DNA from: Paraspadella gotoi
Taxonomy: Eukaryota > Chaetognatha
DNA: 64,000 nt
Assembly (NCBI GenBank): GCA_051294375.1
Contig: CM119267.1
Span: 2,635,230-2,699,229, forward strand
Direction of reading: 5' to 3'
Shown here: positions 34,426-45,540 of the stretch, piece by piece
How positions within the stretch are numbered: the stretch's first letter is position 1
How the letters are laid out: each line of letters begins with the position of its first letter
Position numbers and translations under genes: made by a program
The notes under the pieces: generated by a model
The model's input: the letters and a program-made list of their open reading frames with translations, nothing else
The model's database searches: none
Told to the model about the DNA's origin: nothing

Positions 34426-34830
34426 CCCCCTTTTTTTCAATATCCGAGTTCTGAATCGAATTCCTCGACCTCTCATGTTCCCCCGCAGATGATTTGAAGA
34501 AAGGGTGCTCTGAAAAATACGGAGAGAAACCGATTCATTTTTTCGACCACCCTTTACTCTTCGCCGTCTGGAACTCTCTTCCTCACTTTGTGCCTTCCTC
34601 CCCTTCCTCCCTTGTTTCTCCTTCCTCCTCCTCCTCATTCTTCTCCTCCTTCCTCCTTCCTCCTCATTCTTCTCCTTCTTCCTCCTTCCTCCTCCTCCTC
34701 TTCCTTTGCGTGGTGGCGAGGCATTTTTCCTTTCCTCCCTCCGCGGGTGAGGAGCAGATTAAAGGTAAGTTAATCCGGCGCCGAGGAAAATGGCCGCAGA
34801 GGAGAATGGCGTCGCCCAAAACGGTCCCAA

Positions 34831-34938
<108 letters not shown>

Positions 34939-36611
34939 ATTTATAAAGGCCCCCGAACTTATTCCGAGTCCAACTCTTTCCATTTCTTCTTCTCGTAAAT
35001 CTCAGATTTTTTTGTTCGAAAGTCGAAACGATTCTAGGTTTTCGTTACGAATTTGGTTTGAAATCGCGACTGTTCTTTATTTCCTCATTGTAATACCGGA
35101 TTTTTGACTTCATAAGTAACCTTAATCGTTTGCCGAATCTCTAAACCCCATTTTAAATATTTAACCGAATCACTCAATCCTGATCATATCCCATCGCTCG
35201 ATATTAAAATATATCGTCAAGTTAGAAAATTACGGATGTGGAAATTTAAACTCTTAATNNNNNNNNNNTTTACTGTTTTTTATTCTGTTAATCTTTGAAA
35301 TTTTTACGGTTGAGGTAAGGGCATCAACTGGATAGGATTTAATGGAATTTCGCTTTTTGGAATTTCCAGCGCCGAAAAAAAAAATGTGATGACTCGATGG
35401 TTATATCACGACGCCCGGGGGAAAAGTCCTGGTTTAGTCAACGGCGCCTCCCGTCCTATTTACTCGTCGATATAACGACGCCGGGAAAATATTCAGAGTT
35501 GGTCTGATTTATAGAGCGGACCAGTGGCATTGTTGCCATACCGAGTGGCAATTGGCGATTGGCCAGTGTCGATTAGCAATAGTGAAAATTTAACGCATTA
35601 TTACCCAAGTCTAGGTTTTTGCAATAGCGAGTATTATTTGCGAGTGAAAACAGCGAGTGGCAACTGTGAGTTTTTGTGAATCGCTTTAGCTTTTCGTTTG
35701 CTACTTTAATATCCAATCTGATATTTATTACTTAATTTAAAATCTTTTTGAAATTATGCTTTACATTATTTTATAGACCTTACCTTTTTGTCTGTTTGTC
35801 TCATCTTTTTTCCGTGCTAATTTCTTATTTTAAAGATTGAAAAGGTTTACAATGACTTATAAATAACTTTTTATACGGGCGACTCACAGAATTTTGAAGA
35901 ATTCCCTCGCTTAGCTTATTTAGTTGATTTAAAACAAATTCAAACAAATCTTAAACATTCTGCCCCTTCCCCCGCCTGACTCCACTGCCGCCCGCCCTCG
36001 CATTTCACTTGTCTCTACCCCTTACTCTCCTCATCTAGCCGAAGGTCGGAATTACGTAGATTTCCCTCCTGAGCCTGGTTCGTCCGCGAAATTTTCTGCA
36101 CAGCAAACAGCGTCATCAATCACGTCGGTCCCTATGTCGTTCCACGTTCGTCGTCGTCGTCGTCGTCGTTCGTTCTTGTAATTCGGGTTTCAACAACAAT
36201 CAGTCAGTCATGACGATAACTTGCGGACTAGCGGGTGACCAAGAAAACAAAAAATAGACGATTGAAAGTTGGTAGAGATTATGAGGAGATAATTTAAGGT
36301 TTTAGGCGCGGAAGAGAGAGAGATAACCGAGCCAGGAGACGTCGACGAGAGATCAACCGAGATCAGAGAGAGAGAGAGAGAGAGGAAGCGAGAGATGAGA
36401 GAGGAGATGTGAGAGAAGATGAGTAGGAAGAATGGTTAAAAAATTTTTGACTTATGGATCAAGCAAAGTCGATTAGGATTGCACAACGACTTCAAAAGTA
36501 AAGGGGCGAAGAAGTTGTCGAGAGAGGAGAAGTGAGAGAAGAGAGAGAGAGAGAGGAGAGAGAGACCGAGAGAGAGGAGAGAGACAGAAGACGACAGGAG
36601 AGAACGAGAGC

Positions 36612-37088
36612 NNNNNNNNNNNNNNNNNNNNNNNNNNNNNNNNNNNNNNNNNNNNNNNNNNNNNNNNNNNNNNNNNNNNNNNNNNNNNNNNNNNNNNNNN
36701 NNNNNNNNNNNNNNNNNNNNNNNNNNNNNNNNNNNNNNNNNNNNNNNNNNNNNNNNNNNNNNNNNNNNNNNNNNNNNNNNNNNNNNNNNNNNNNNNNNNN
36801 NNNNNNNNNNNNNNNNNNNNNNNNNNNNNNNNNNNNNNNNNNNNNNNNNNNNNNNNNNNNNNNNNNNNNNNNNNNNNNNNNNNNNNNNNNNNNNNNNNNN
36901 NNNNNNNNNNNNNNNNNNNNNNNNNNNNNNNNNNNNNNNNNNNNNNNNNNNNNNNNNNNNNNNNNNNNNNNNNNNNNNNNNNNNNNNNNNNNNNNNNNNN
37001 NNNNNNNNNNNNNNNNNNNNNNNNNNNNNNNNNNNNNNNNNNNNNNNNNNNNNNNNNNNNNNNNNNNNNNNNNNNNNNNNNNNNNNNN
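36612..37088. other. Assembly gap of 477 N inside GA repeats
   Basis: N run flanked on both sides by GA-type repeat. Other gaps are 1157-1181, 6275-6299 and 42017-42041 (25 N each), 30892-30901 and 35259-35268 (10 N each), 41331-41522 (192 N, inside TCG triplets), 41614-41875 (262 N) and 51406-51435 (30 N). Confidence 1.
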
Positions 37089-37785
37089 AGAGAGAGAGAG
37101 AGAGACAAATGGCGCAAGATTTTCTTCGCTTGAAAAATCGGTCTCTCTCGGCCCCTTAGCCTTAGTTCCACTCTGGGATCGAAAACAATCCAAGTAAAAA
37201 GGGGAGAGAAAATGGCTCGGAAACAGATAGAGACAGAGAGGAACGGACGGACGGACGGACGGAGCGAAAGACACGAAAAGGGAATCAATCGATTGATTAT
37301 TTTTGGCTAAAAAAATGACGAAAGTTTATATCTTTGCCTTTGAATCTTGGAGTTTTTAATTTGACGAAGATATTTGCATTTGAACAAGTTTCTTTTTGGT
37401 TGATTTTGATTTTTTATTTATTGGTTTAATAAACTTTAAAGGGCTCTGTTTTCTGAGAGTGCCCCATTGTTGGTTTACCCTAGAATTTAATTTTTTGTTT
37501 AATATTTTACATTGAACAGGTAAACCTATTGTGGATAAAGCGCTAAGTGGGCTGAAGTTGACTATCCGCAACTTCTTTAAGCCCCTCTAACAGCCAAGGA
37601 AAGGGTCCTGGGCTTGGAACCAGGCTTGAGGGTTTTCCAAAGTTGATGGCCGTTTTTACGCTTCCTGAAGGGTAAGTACCATTGAGAATCAATTACGGTA
37701 CCTAATTGCCAAGAGCTTATATTATTACCGGGTCATAACTAAAGAGTATATGCTTATAGCTGGGGGTGAACATATTGCAGTGCCT

Positions 37786-37985
37786 GACTACACTATATCC
37801 AAACTCCTAACCATAATCCCTAACTCTAACCAAACCCTAAACCAATATTCATAATTTCTGACCCACGTCTTTAATCTTTAACTCAAAACCCAAACCTTAA
37901 TCACTAACCAAATCCCTAACTTTAATCGCTAACCTAATTCCGAATTTTAGATAAAATGGGTCGTTCTGGGAAAATAAGGCCGAAG
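37786..37985 (+). repeat. Telomere-like dispersed family, reference copy
   Basis: A degenerate run of CCCTAA/CTAACC-like words ends in a conserved block of about 45 bp. The block reads ttccgaattttagataaaat then gggtcgttctgggaaaataa ggcc. Other copies with the same order are 34262-34425 and 44690-44868 (plus), and 10137-10420, 53945-54120 and 58880-58932 plus 62598-62745 (minus; the last is split by the fold-back insertion). Confidence 0.75.
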
Positions 37986-38283
37986 AGAGATACATATGAA
38001 GTTAAGCATAGTGCAATGAAATGTTCGAAATGCAATGTGAATTCCTTCGCCAAAAATTTCACAAATTCTAGCTCATTCAGCGGAAGAGAATGTTCTTTAA
38101 GCGGCGAACAAATTCGACCAAAAATTCAGAGGCACACTCCTCCACAGACTTCGCACCTCCACCTGGAGAGTGACGCTAATGAAGACGCCCGACGCCCTGG
38201 CGATCGAATCATCGAGGTCAGCCACTAGCGCCACCCCTTTATTGGCGCCAACCGACATTATTAACTAGCGCCACCCCTTTATC

Positions 38284-38382
38284 TTATGGCGCCTGTCTAT
38301 ACTTGGATTTCCTGTCTGCGAAACCTGCTGCTTTGACGAAGGGCGCGCCGTTGGGGTAAGACGTTTTCGTCTGCGGCGGCAT
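38284..38382 (-). CDS. Small conserved frame in both arms
   Basis: The minus strand reads MPPQTKTSYPNGAPFVKAAG then FADRKSKYRQAP and a stop, 32 residues. The right arm (58445-58560) keeps PNGAPFVKAAGFADR but has indels on both sides. The flanking tagcgccacccctttat is present twice (38226 and 38267) with a GGCGCC between. Function unknown; it may be part of an exon of the same locus as the aspartate-rich exon. Confidence 0.3.
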   Translation of the reverse strand: MPPQTKTSYPNGAPFVKAAGFADRKSKYRQAP

Positions 38383-38715
38383 TTGAGATGAGTCATTCAA
38401 AAGGGTAAGTCTTAAATTAATCAATGACTTACTGACTCAGTATTTAATCAATACATTTGGCGCGCCTAACTGTATATTGCATTTAAAAACTCAATGAGAT
38501 TGATCGTCTTTCTGACCCGAGTCGACTTTTGCAAATGGAATATTAAATATAATATAATAATTTTAATTCATTTAAATATAATATCATAAATTTAATTCAA
38601 TTAAATAAATATTTTATGTAAATTTCCTTCTTTTGTTTTCTTCTTTTCAGTTAAAAATCCGCAAATCTTTAAAGCCTTTCCCTTCAGACGATTTACGATT
38701 AAAAATTCTTGACAG

Positions 38716-38770
<55 letters not shown>

Positions 38771-38877
38771 GCCTTACCTTCGAATTAACTTGCTCTACTC
38801 GTGCTCTTCTTCCAATTTCTTAGACGCATTTGCTTCAAATTAACTTACCTCTTCAATGTCTGTTGAGATCAAAAGAT

Positions 38878-38958
<81 letters not shown>

Positions 38959-39126
38959 TTCTCTCGTTCTCGCCGACACTCAGACAACAACGAGAGATTA
39001 ATAAAAAAAAGGGAAAAAAAAGAGTGAGAGAGAGAAAGAGAGAGAGAGAGACGAGACGAAGAGAGAGACTTTGAAAAATGAATTTTATTTTAAAATCTTC
39101 TCGCCCCGCTCTGATGGTGTCATTAA

Positions 39127-39164
39127 TTGGTTACCTCTTTGGCGCCTTCTCTCAGCGGTGGTGC

Positions 39165-39195
<31 letters not shown>

Positions 39196-39552
39196 TTCGT
39201 CGTCCTCGGGGGTTTTAACGGACGGATGGAGTCGATAAATAAAGAAAGAAAACTAAATCGGGATCGAAACTGTAAAGGGATCGAGAGATCTTGGATCGAC
39301 GCGGCGCCGCTCGATCCCCAAAAACAAAAGTCCATCGCCGATTTTTATCGGAAAAATCGGGAGAAATTTACGACGATGACAACGACGACGATGAGAGCGA
39401 CGACGACGATCTATCAAGATGATTACAGACTTGGAGAACAATTTTCGAAGTGGGCCCAGTTCAAGAGACATTCGGGTTTTTATTCTAAGGTCTCGTGGAA
39501 CGGTTCCAACGTGGAATCAGCGGAGAGACAAATATCCACGTTCACCAAATGA
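39127..39552 (+). CDS. Uncertain 141-codon frame in the left arm
   Basis: It begins with a poly-Ala/Val run made by GCC and GTC triplets and continues into GIERSWIDAAPLDPQKQKSI, then ADFYRKNREKFTT, a Thr-rich run, and KWAQFKRHSGFYSKVSWNGS to the stop. The latter half could be real protein. The right-arm copy (57190-57650) is frame-broken, and the opposite strand is also open with an AAAGAG^GTAACC donor-like site, so strand and reality are unsure. Confidence 0.25.
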
Positions 39553-39814
39553 AGAGAATAACAGAACGAGAATAAACTGTTTAACAAAGTCACGCAGGAG
39601 GAGAGAAAGGATAGAAATAAGGAAAGAAATGGGATAGAAAGTCCTAATTGGAGTTGAGGCAGTCAGGGCGACGAAATTAGGTCGTCGGTGTCAAACTTGA
39701 TTCACGATTTCAAATTCAAAGATCGAAGCTTTAATTCTTTTGGCTTGGTCTTTATCTTTATCTAGATATATTTATCTTTATCAAGACTAATTTCTCAGTT
39801 ATTTACTTAAATTT

Positions 39815-39934
39815 TATTCAATTTATTTCCGAGTGCTATCTGTGTGTCTCGGTCTTTTTCTTAGGGTGACTAAGGAGGAGCTATTTGAATGTTCTCGTGC
39901 CTTTTGATTACTCTCTCGTCTCTCTCTCTCTCGG

Positions 39935-39966
<32 letters not shown>

Positions 39967-40190
39967 TCTCTCTCTCGTCTCTCCCTCTCTCTCTCTCTTT
40001 AACTTATTTTATTCACTTTATTTCCGAGTGCTATCTGTGGTCCCGATCTTTTTCTTAGGTGACTAAGGAGGAGCTATTTGAATGTTTTCTCGTGCCTTGA
40101 TACTCTCCTCTCTTCTCTCTCTCTCTCTCTCTCTCTCTCCTCCTCTCTCTCTCTCGTCTCTCCTCTCTCCCTAACCTTTATTCTGGCCAA
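39815..40190. repeat. Two tandem units of about 190 bp
   Basis: The block ttccgagtgctatctgtg ... ctaaggaggagctatttgaa followed by a CT array occurs at about 39826-40010 and again at 40020-40190. The right arm also has two tandem copies (56640-56740 and 56810-56900, reversed), so the tandem duplication predates the inverted duplication. The inner copy (43615-43690) has one. Confidence 0.75.
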
Positions 40191-40795
40191 TCTACGGCTT
40201 CAACGCATTTGTTTCGGTCCCTTTCTTCATTGATGACTCATGTTTACCAATACCGTACTTTGATCGACGACGACGACGACGACGAGACGGACCGAAAACG
40301 ACGACGACGACGATGCCGGCCGAATTGTCATGTTACTCGTCGGGGCAAATTAATTACGGAAGAAAGAGGAATGGAGGGAGGAGGAGGGAGGAGGGGAGAA
40401 AGGAGTTGAGGAGTTTTATTAAAAATGCTCGGCGACAAAAAACTCGACTGTTAATTTGATTTTGAAGGTCGGGTTTCAACAAGATAAGAATAGAATAGGA
40501 GATAGGATAAAGTGGAATAAAGAATTTCATAAGATTAGAATTAGATAGAATGTTTTTGCTGACGGAATATTCTTGCGATGTTCTATGAATGCTGGTCTTC
40601 TACGGTGGGCGAGCGTTGTTTTGTTGGCGTCTAGTTATAAGCGAGATGAGTGAGAGAAGAGAAGAGAAGACAGAGAGACAAGAGACAGAGACAGGAGAGA
40701 GCAAAAAGAAGATATAAAAAGATCGAAGTCTCAAAAAAAAAACGCATCCAACTTTTTTGAGTTCGATAACTTTTGGCTTTTTGTCCCGAGCACGA

Positions 40796-40840
<45 letters not shown>

Positions 40841-41071
40841 TCCCCTTCGAGTGACGCCTGGGGGATTGGTCTCATCGTCTCAAGACTTTTTCTCCTCAAA
40901 GATTAAAAATCCGAAAATCGAACTTAATTCACACGAAAAAATTTTTTTTTCTTTTTTTCTTTTTCTTTTTTTTCTTTCTTTTATCAGTAGATTATATTTA
41001 AGAAATACATTAATATTTATCTCAAATAGTTTATATTTTGATAAATAGAATTATAAGGTTATGAAAACTTG

Positions 41072-41296
41072 TTATTCCACCAATAAATGCGTCTCTATAA
41101 GATTCTCATTATCGCTGATAGTCTGGTACAACCTGACCACATCCTCGTCGTCCTCGTCCTCGTCGTCGTCGTCGTCATCGTCGTCGTCGTCGTCGTCGTC
41201 GACGCCGTTGTCGCCTCGCCTGTCAAGTCGGGTCACCTTTTCTGATGATCGCATTTTCATAACATGAGTGTCTTTCAGAATGATAGACGGTAAGTT

Positions 41297-41330
<34 letters not shown>

Positions 41331-41596
41331 NNNNNNNNNNNNNNNNNNNNNNNNNNNNNNNNNNNNNNNNNNNNNNNNNNNNNNNNNNNNNNNNNNNNNN
41401 NNNNNNNNNNNNNNNNNNNNNNNNNNNNNNNNNNNNNNNNNNNNNNNNNNNNNNNNNNNNNNNNNNNNNNNNNNNNNNNNNNNNNNNNNNNNNNNNNNNN
41501 NNNNNNNNNNNNNNNNNNNNNNTCGTCGTCGTCGTCGTCGTCGTCGTCGTCTTTACCATTACCGTCGGCGGCGGAGATATCCTTTGACATTGGCGC
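41072..41596 (-). CDS. Aspartate-rich terminal exon (interrupted by a 192-N gap)
   Basis: On the minus strand, after an acceptor (CGATTTCCAG), a frame opens APMSKDISAADGNGK and runs into poly-Asp. It crosses the N gap (41331-41522) in frame and continues NLPSIILKDTHVMKMRSSEK, then VTRLDRRGDNGVD. A second Asp/Glu run and EDVVRLYQTISDNENLIETH follow, ending LLVE with a TAA at 41074-41072. The non-repetitive parts look protein-like. The right-arm copy (55126-55560, plus) keeps the same words but is frame-shifted; the inner copy (42444-42700) keeps only the start. The N run hides a segment visible in the other copies (a GHTGGRRR-like reading). No known family recognised. Confidence 0.45.
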
Positions 41597-42040
41597 CTGG
41601 AAATCGGCGCCAGNNNNNNNNNNNNNNNNNNNNNNNNNNNNNNNNNNNNNNNNNNNNNNNNNNNNNNNNNNNNNNNNNNNNNNNNNNNNNNNNNNNNNNN
41701 NNNNNNNNNNNNNNNNNNNNNNNNNNNNNNNNNNNNNNNNNNNNNNNNNNNNNNNNNNNNNNNNNNNNNNNNNNNNNNNNNNNNNNNNNNNNNNNNNNNN
41801 NNNNNNNNNNNNNNNNNNNNNNNNNNNNNNNNNNNNNNNNNNNNNNNNNNNNNNNNNNNNNNNNNNNNNNNNNNNTCCTTCATCCATTTAGTCTTTACAA
41901 GTTAAATAACCCAACTCGTCGAGAGGCGGAGGCCGATTAGCAATTATCACCAAAAAAAACTTTTATAAACACTAAAATTGTTTGGCACTATTTTTGTACT
42001 ATTATCGTTCGTCGACNNNNNNNNNNNNNNNNNNNNNNNN

Positions 42041-42601
42041 NGAGAGAGAGAGAGAGAGAGAGAGAAGAAGGGTGAGATTAAGGAAGCCCTTTTCCTTTTT
42101 TAAGTTTTTTTTTTTTTTTTTTTTACGAAATGACAGCGTCGACGAACGATAATAGTACAAAATATGTGCGAAACGAATTTTAGTGTTTATAAAAGTTTGT
42201 TTTTGCGTGATAATGCTAATCGGCCTCCGCCTCTGCGACGAGTTTGGGTTATGTTAACTTGTTAAAGACTAAAATGGACTGACAGGATACAGAAAATTGG
42301 TTGAACCTTGTAATCACTGCCTCTCTCTCCTCTCTCTCTCTTCGTCTTTCCTCCTCTCTCTCTCGTCTCGTCTCTGCTCGCTCTCTTCTCTCTCTCTCTC
42401 TTCCCCACATTTTTTTTCTACGAATCTGGCAGCCCGATCCAGGCTTCCAATGTCAAAGGATATCCTCGCGCCAGCCGACGGTAAACGGTAAAGACGACGA
42501 CGACGACGGGACGAAAACGACGACGCGACTTGGGAGAGAAGGAGGGCCACACTGGCGGGCGACGGAGGCGGAGCAATTCTGTCCGCCACTGGAGGATCGA
42601 G

Positions 42602-42639
<38 letters not shown>

Positions 42640-43554
42640 ACGAACGACGACGACCAGACGACGAACGACGACGAAACGACGATGACGACGACGACTCGTG
42701 CTCGGGAAAAAAGCCAAAAAGTTATCGAACTCAAAGAAGTTGGATGCGTTTTTTTTTTTTTGAGACTTCGTACTCCGTTTTTTTGAGCGTGTCGTTCTTT
42801 GTATGCGTTCTGCTCCGCATTGGTGTTCGCCCACTCACCTGTTTTTCTGTCTCCTTTCCTTCCTGTCTCTCTTTTCTCTCTCTCTCTCGCATCACTCCCT
42901 TCTCTCTTCTGTCTTCCCTGCATCCTCTCGTACCTCGTAGCCTCTCTCTCCTCTCTCTCTCTCTCTCTTCTCTCTCTTCTCGTCTCTCTCACTACACTTT
43001 TTCTCGCTTATACAGAAGCCAACAAATACAATCGCTCGCCACCGTAGAAGAAGCCGAGCATTCATAGAACATAGAAAAAGAAAATATATCCGTCAGCAAA
43101 AACACATTCTAATCTAATTCTAATCTTATTGTAAATTCTTATTCCACTTCTTATTCCTATCTTCTATTCCTAATTTCTTATCTATGTTTGAAACGGGCGC
43201 GACGCCTTCCAAAAAAAAAAAACCAAATTAACTACGAGTTTTTGGTCCGAGCCATTTTTTAAAAACTCTCAAGCTCATCTTTCTCTCCTCCTCCTCTCCT
43301 CCTCACCACTTCCTCCTCCCCGTAATTAATTTGCCCCGAAGCGAGTACCGTGACAGATTCGGTCCGAGCATGCAGTCGTCGTCGTCGTTTTCCCGTCGTC
43401 GGTCGGTCGTCGTCGTCTGTCGAGTCAAAAAGTCGAAAATGAAAACCATGATCGGAATGAAGGAAAATACTGAAAGCCTCGGGCCGTCTTGGGGCCGCCC
43501 CGAATGAAGAAGAGAGAGAGAGAGAAGAGAAGAGAGAGAGAGAAGAGAGGAAGA

Positions 43555-43589
<35 letters not shown>

Positions 43590-44120
43590 GAGAGAGAAGA
43601 GAGAGGAGAGTATCAGAGGCACGAAGAAATCAATAGCTCCTTAGTTCACCTAAGAAAGGACCGAGACACAACAGATAGCACTCGGAAATAAATTGAAAAT
43701 AAAATTTAAAGTAAATAACTGAGAAATTAGTCGCTCTGATAAAGATAAATATATTTTCTAGATAAAGATAAAAGACCAAGCCAAAAGAGTCTACGAATTA
43801 AAGCTTCGATCTTTGAATTTGAAAATCCGTGAATCAACGAGTTTGACACCGCGACACCTAATTGTCGTCGCCTGACTGCCTCAACTCCAGATTAGGACTT
43901 TCTATCCATTTCTTTCCTTATTTCTATCGCTGGTTCTCTCCTCCTGCGTGACTTTGTTAAAACAGTTTAATTCTCGTTCTGTTATTCTCTTCATTTTGTG
44001 AACGTGATATTTGTCTCTCCGTGATTCCACGTTGGACCGTATCCCACGAGACCTTAGAATAACCAGAGGTCTGTGTGAACTGGCCACTTCGAAATACTTG
44101 TTGTTCTCCAGTCTGTTCTC
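42041..44120 (-). repeat. Third, inverted partial copy nested in the left arm
   Basis: From the 25-N gap at 42017-42041 rightwards the sequence runs in the same orientation as the right arm (54790-57290). It therefore forms a palindrome with the left arm itself (about 39450-42016). Landmarks are atgacagcgtcgacgaacga (42130), the tcaaaggatatc segment (42453), aacacattctaatctaattc (43100) and tagcactcggaaat (43676). It stops near 44120, where the left arm resumes. Confidence 0.85.
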
Positions 44121-45177
44121 TCTCTCTCGATGACACAAAAATAATATTTTCCTTATGACAAATTGAAAAAACAACAAAACAAATTGATAAAATAATAAGT
44201 TTTAATTAAAAGTAGAGTCGAGGCGCGAAGTTCGACCGACGACGAAATCATTAAAACCCCAGACGAGTCTATTTTTTTTTCTTGGGCTACAATTTCAGTT
44301 TTTAAGTTTTATTAATAAAAGAGAAAAAAGGTTTAATACTTTTCATTTGGGGGGGGGGAAATGTTGGCTCTCTTTTCCGAGATTGCCCCATTTCGGTTCT
44401 TGTATCACGAACTTGAATTTTAATTTTAATATCATCGGGCTCGGATGATCTCCGCAGGGAATGGAATTGCCAAAACCTATTGGTCGAGATGGAACCAGAA
44501 CCGGCTTGCAGAATCATTGGAATGGTTAAATTGACCCTTACCACCGATCCTCTTCCATGACGATATATAGACCTAGTTTGTTGTAGATAAAGTAATATTT
44601 ATTAAGACTCCTGCCCGTGTCTCGCCGTCACCATTTAATCTAAAAAAAAAAATCTATAAGTTTTTTCCTTAAATGTGGTGGCAGTGGTAGAATTAGAGCC
44701 CTAACTATAATCCCTAACCTTTAACAATTACCTCGAACCCTAATCCCAAACCTTAATTACAAAATTTATCTCTGATTTTAATCACTATCCGATTCCTTAA
44801 TCCTAACATTTAAACCGAATTTAAAATAAAACGAGGCATTCTGAGAAAATAAGGCCGAAATGGGGCTGAGGTCGCTCGTGAGAGATAATACGAACTGGAG
44901 CCGCCAAAGTTACGTTTCGACGCCAAACGATTTAAATTCAGCCATCGATGAAAACTTTAAATTTATTAATGGCACTTTTTCTGTTTATCTTCGGCTAAGG
45001 TGAGAGACAGGGTGAGAGACAGAGTGAGAGACAGATTGAGAGACAGATTGAGAGCACTGAGGAAGAGACACAGAGAGGGAGATAGAATGGATGAGACAGA
45101 GAAGATAGAGACAGAGTAGAGCAGACGCGTTCGTATTTCCGATAACTTTTTTTGAATTCAAAAATAGTTGCCTTGTT

Positions 45178-45204
45178 TATGTTGTTGTTGTTGTTTTGTT
45201 GTTG

Positions 45205-45241
<37 letters not shown>

Positions 45242-45282
45242 GCTTGTTGTTGTTGTTGCTTGTTGTTGTGTTGTATGTTGTT
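45178..45282. repeat. GTT triplet array in left arm
   Basis: (GTT)n with GCTT and GTGTT interruptions. Its partner is the AAC array at 53553-53632 in the right arm, in the expected inverted position. Confidence 0.9.
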
Positions 45283-45540
45283 GTTGTTTTCTCCCGTTCG
45301 TGAATTGAATCTTTATCTCGTTTTTTTGTCTCGAGACAGTTTGAATCCCAGATGAGAGAGAGACGAGAGAGAGAGAGGAAGAGAGAGGAGGAGGATGAGA
45401 GGAGGAGTAGACGAAGGAAAAGAAAGAAGAAAGGAAAACGAAAGAAAGAAAGAAAGACTAAGAAAAGAAAAGAAAGAAAGAGAGAGAAGAGAGAGAGAAG
45501 AGTGAAGAGAAAAGCTTGTGAAATTTTACTTTCGATTATC

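Larger units (their letters stand above)
35900..45540 (+). repeat. Left arm of a giant imperfect inverted repeat
   Basis: The arm pairs with the reverse complement of 53330-64000. Matching segments are 36166-36215 with 63755-63800; 37096-37260 with 63300-63460; 37500-37780 with 62770-63040; 37940-37985 with 58880-58925; and 38300-38400 with 58440-58545. Further in, 39120-39560 pairs with 57190-57650, 41060-41330 with 55325-55565, 41880-42016 with 54840-54990, 44130-44420 with 54430-54690, and 45000-45540 with 53340-53815. Differences are mainly 1-3 base indels. The arm contains three assembly gaps and an extra inverted segment (42041-44120). Confidence 0.9.

Noticed and set aside
36473-37288. 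Long frames running through the 477-N gap
   Set aside because: They exist only because undetermined bases contain no stop codons; the flanks are GA repeat.
37580-37640. tRNA-like segment around gggcttggaaccaggctt
   Set aside because: It forms a short hairpin but lacks A and B boxes and a cloverleaf; the right-arm copy differs by indels in the stem.
38719-38965. Possible CRISPR-like array of regularly spaced repeats
   Set aside because: These are simple CT microsatellites separated by one unique stretch; there are no distinct repeats and spacers, and the genome is eukaryotic.
40798-40842. Poly-Thr, poly-Ser or poly-Asp coding exon
   Set aside because: Triplet array open in all frames. The flanking frame after GACGAT could be an exon, but an in-frame TGA immediately upstream and the frame breaks in the right arm leave no firm support.
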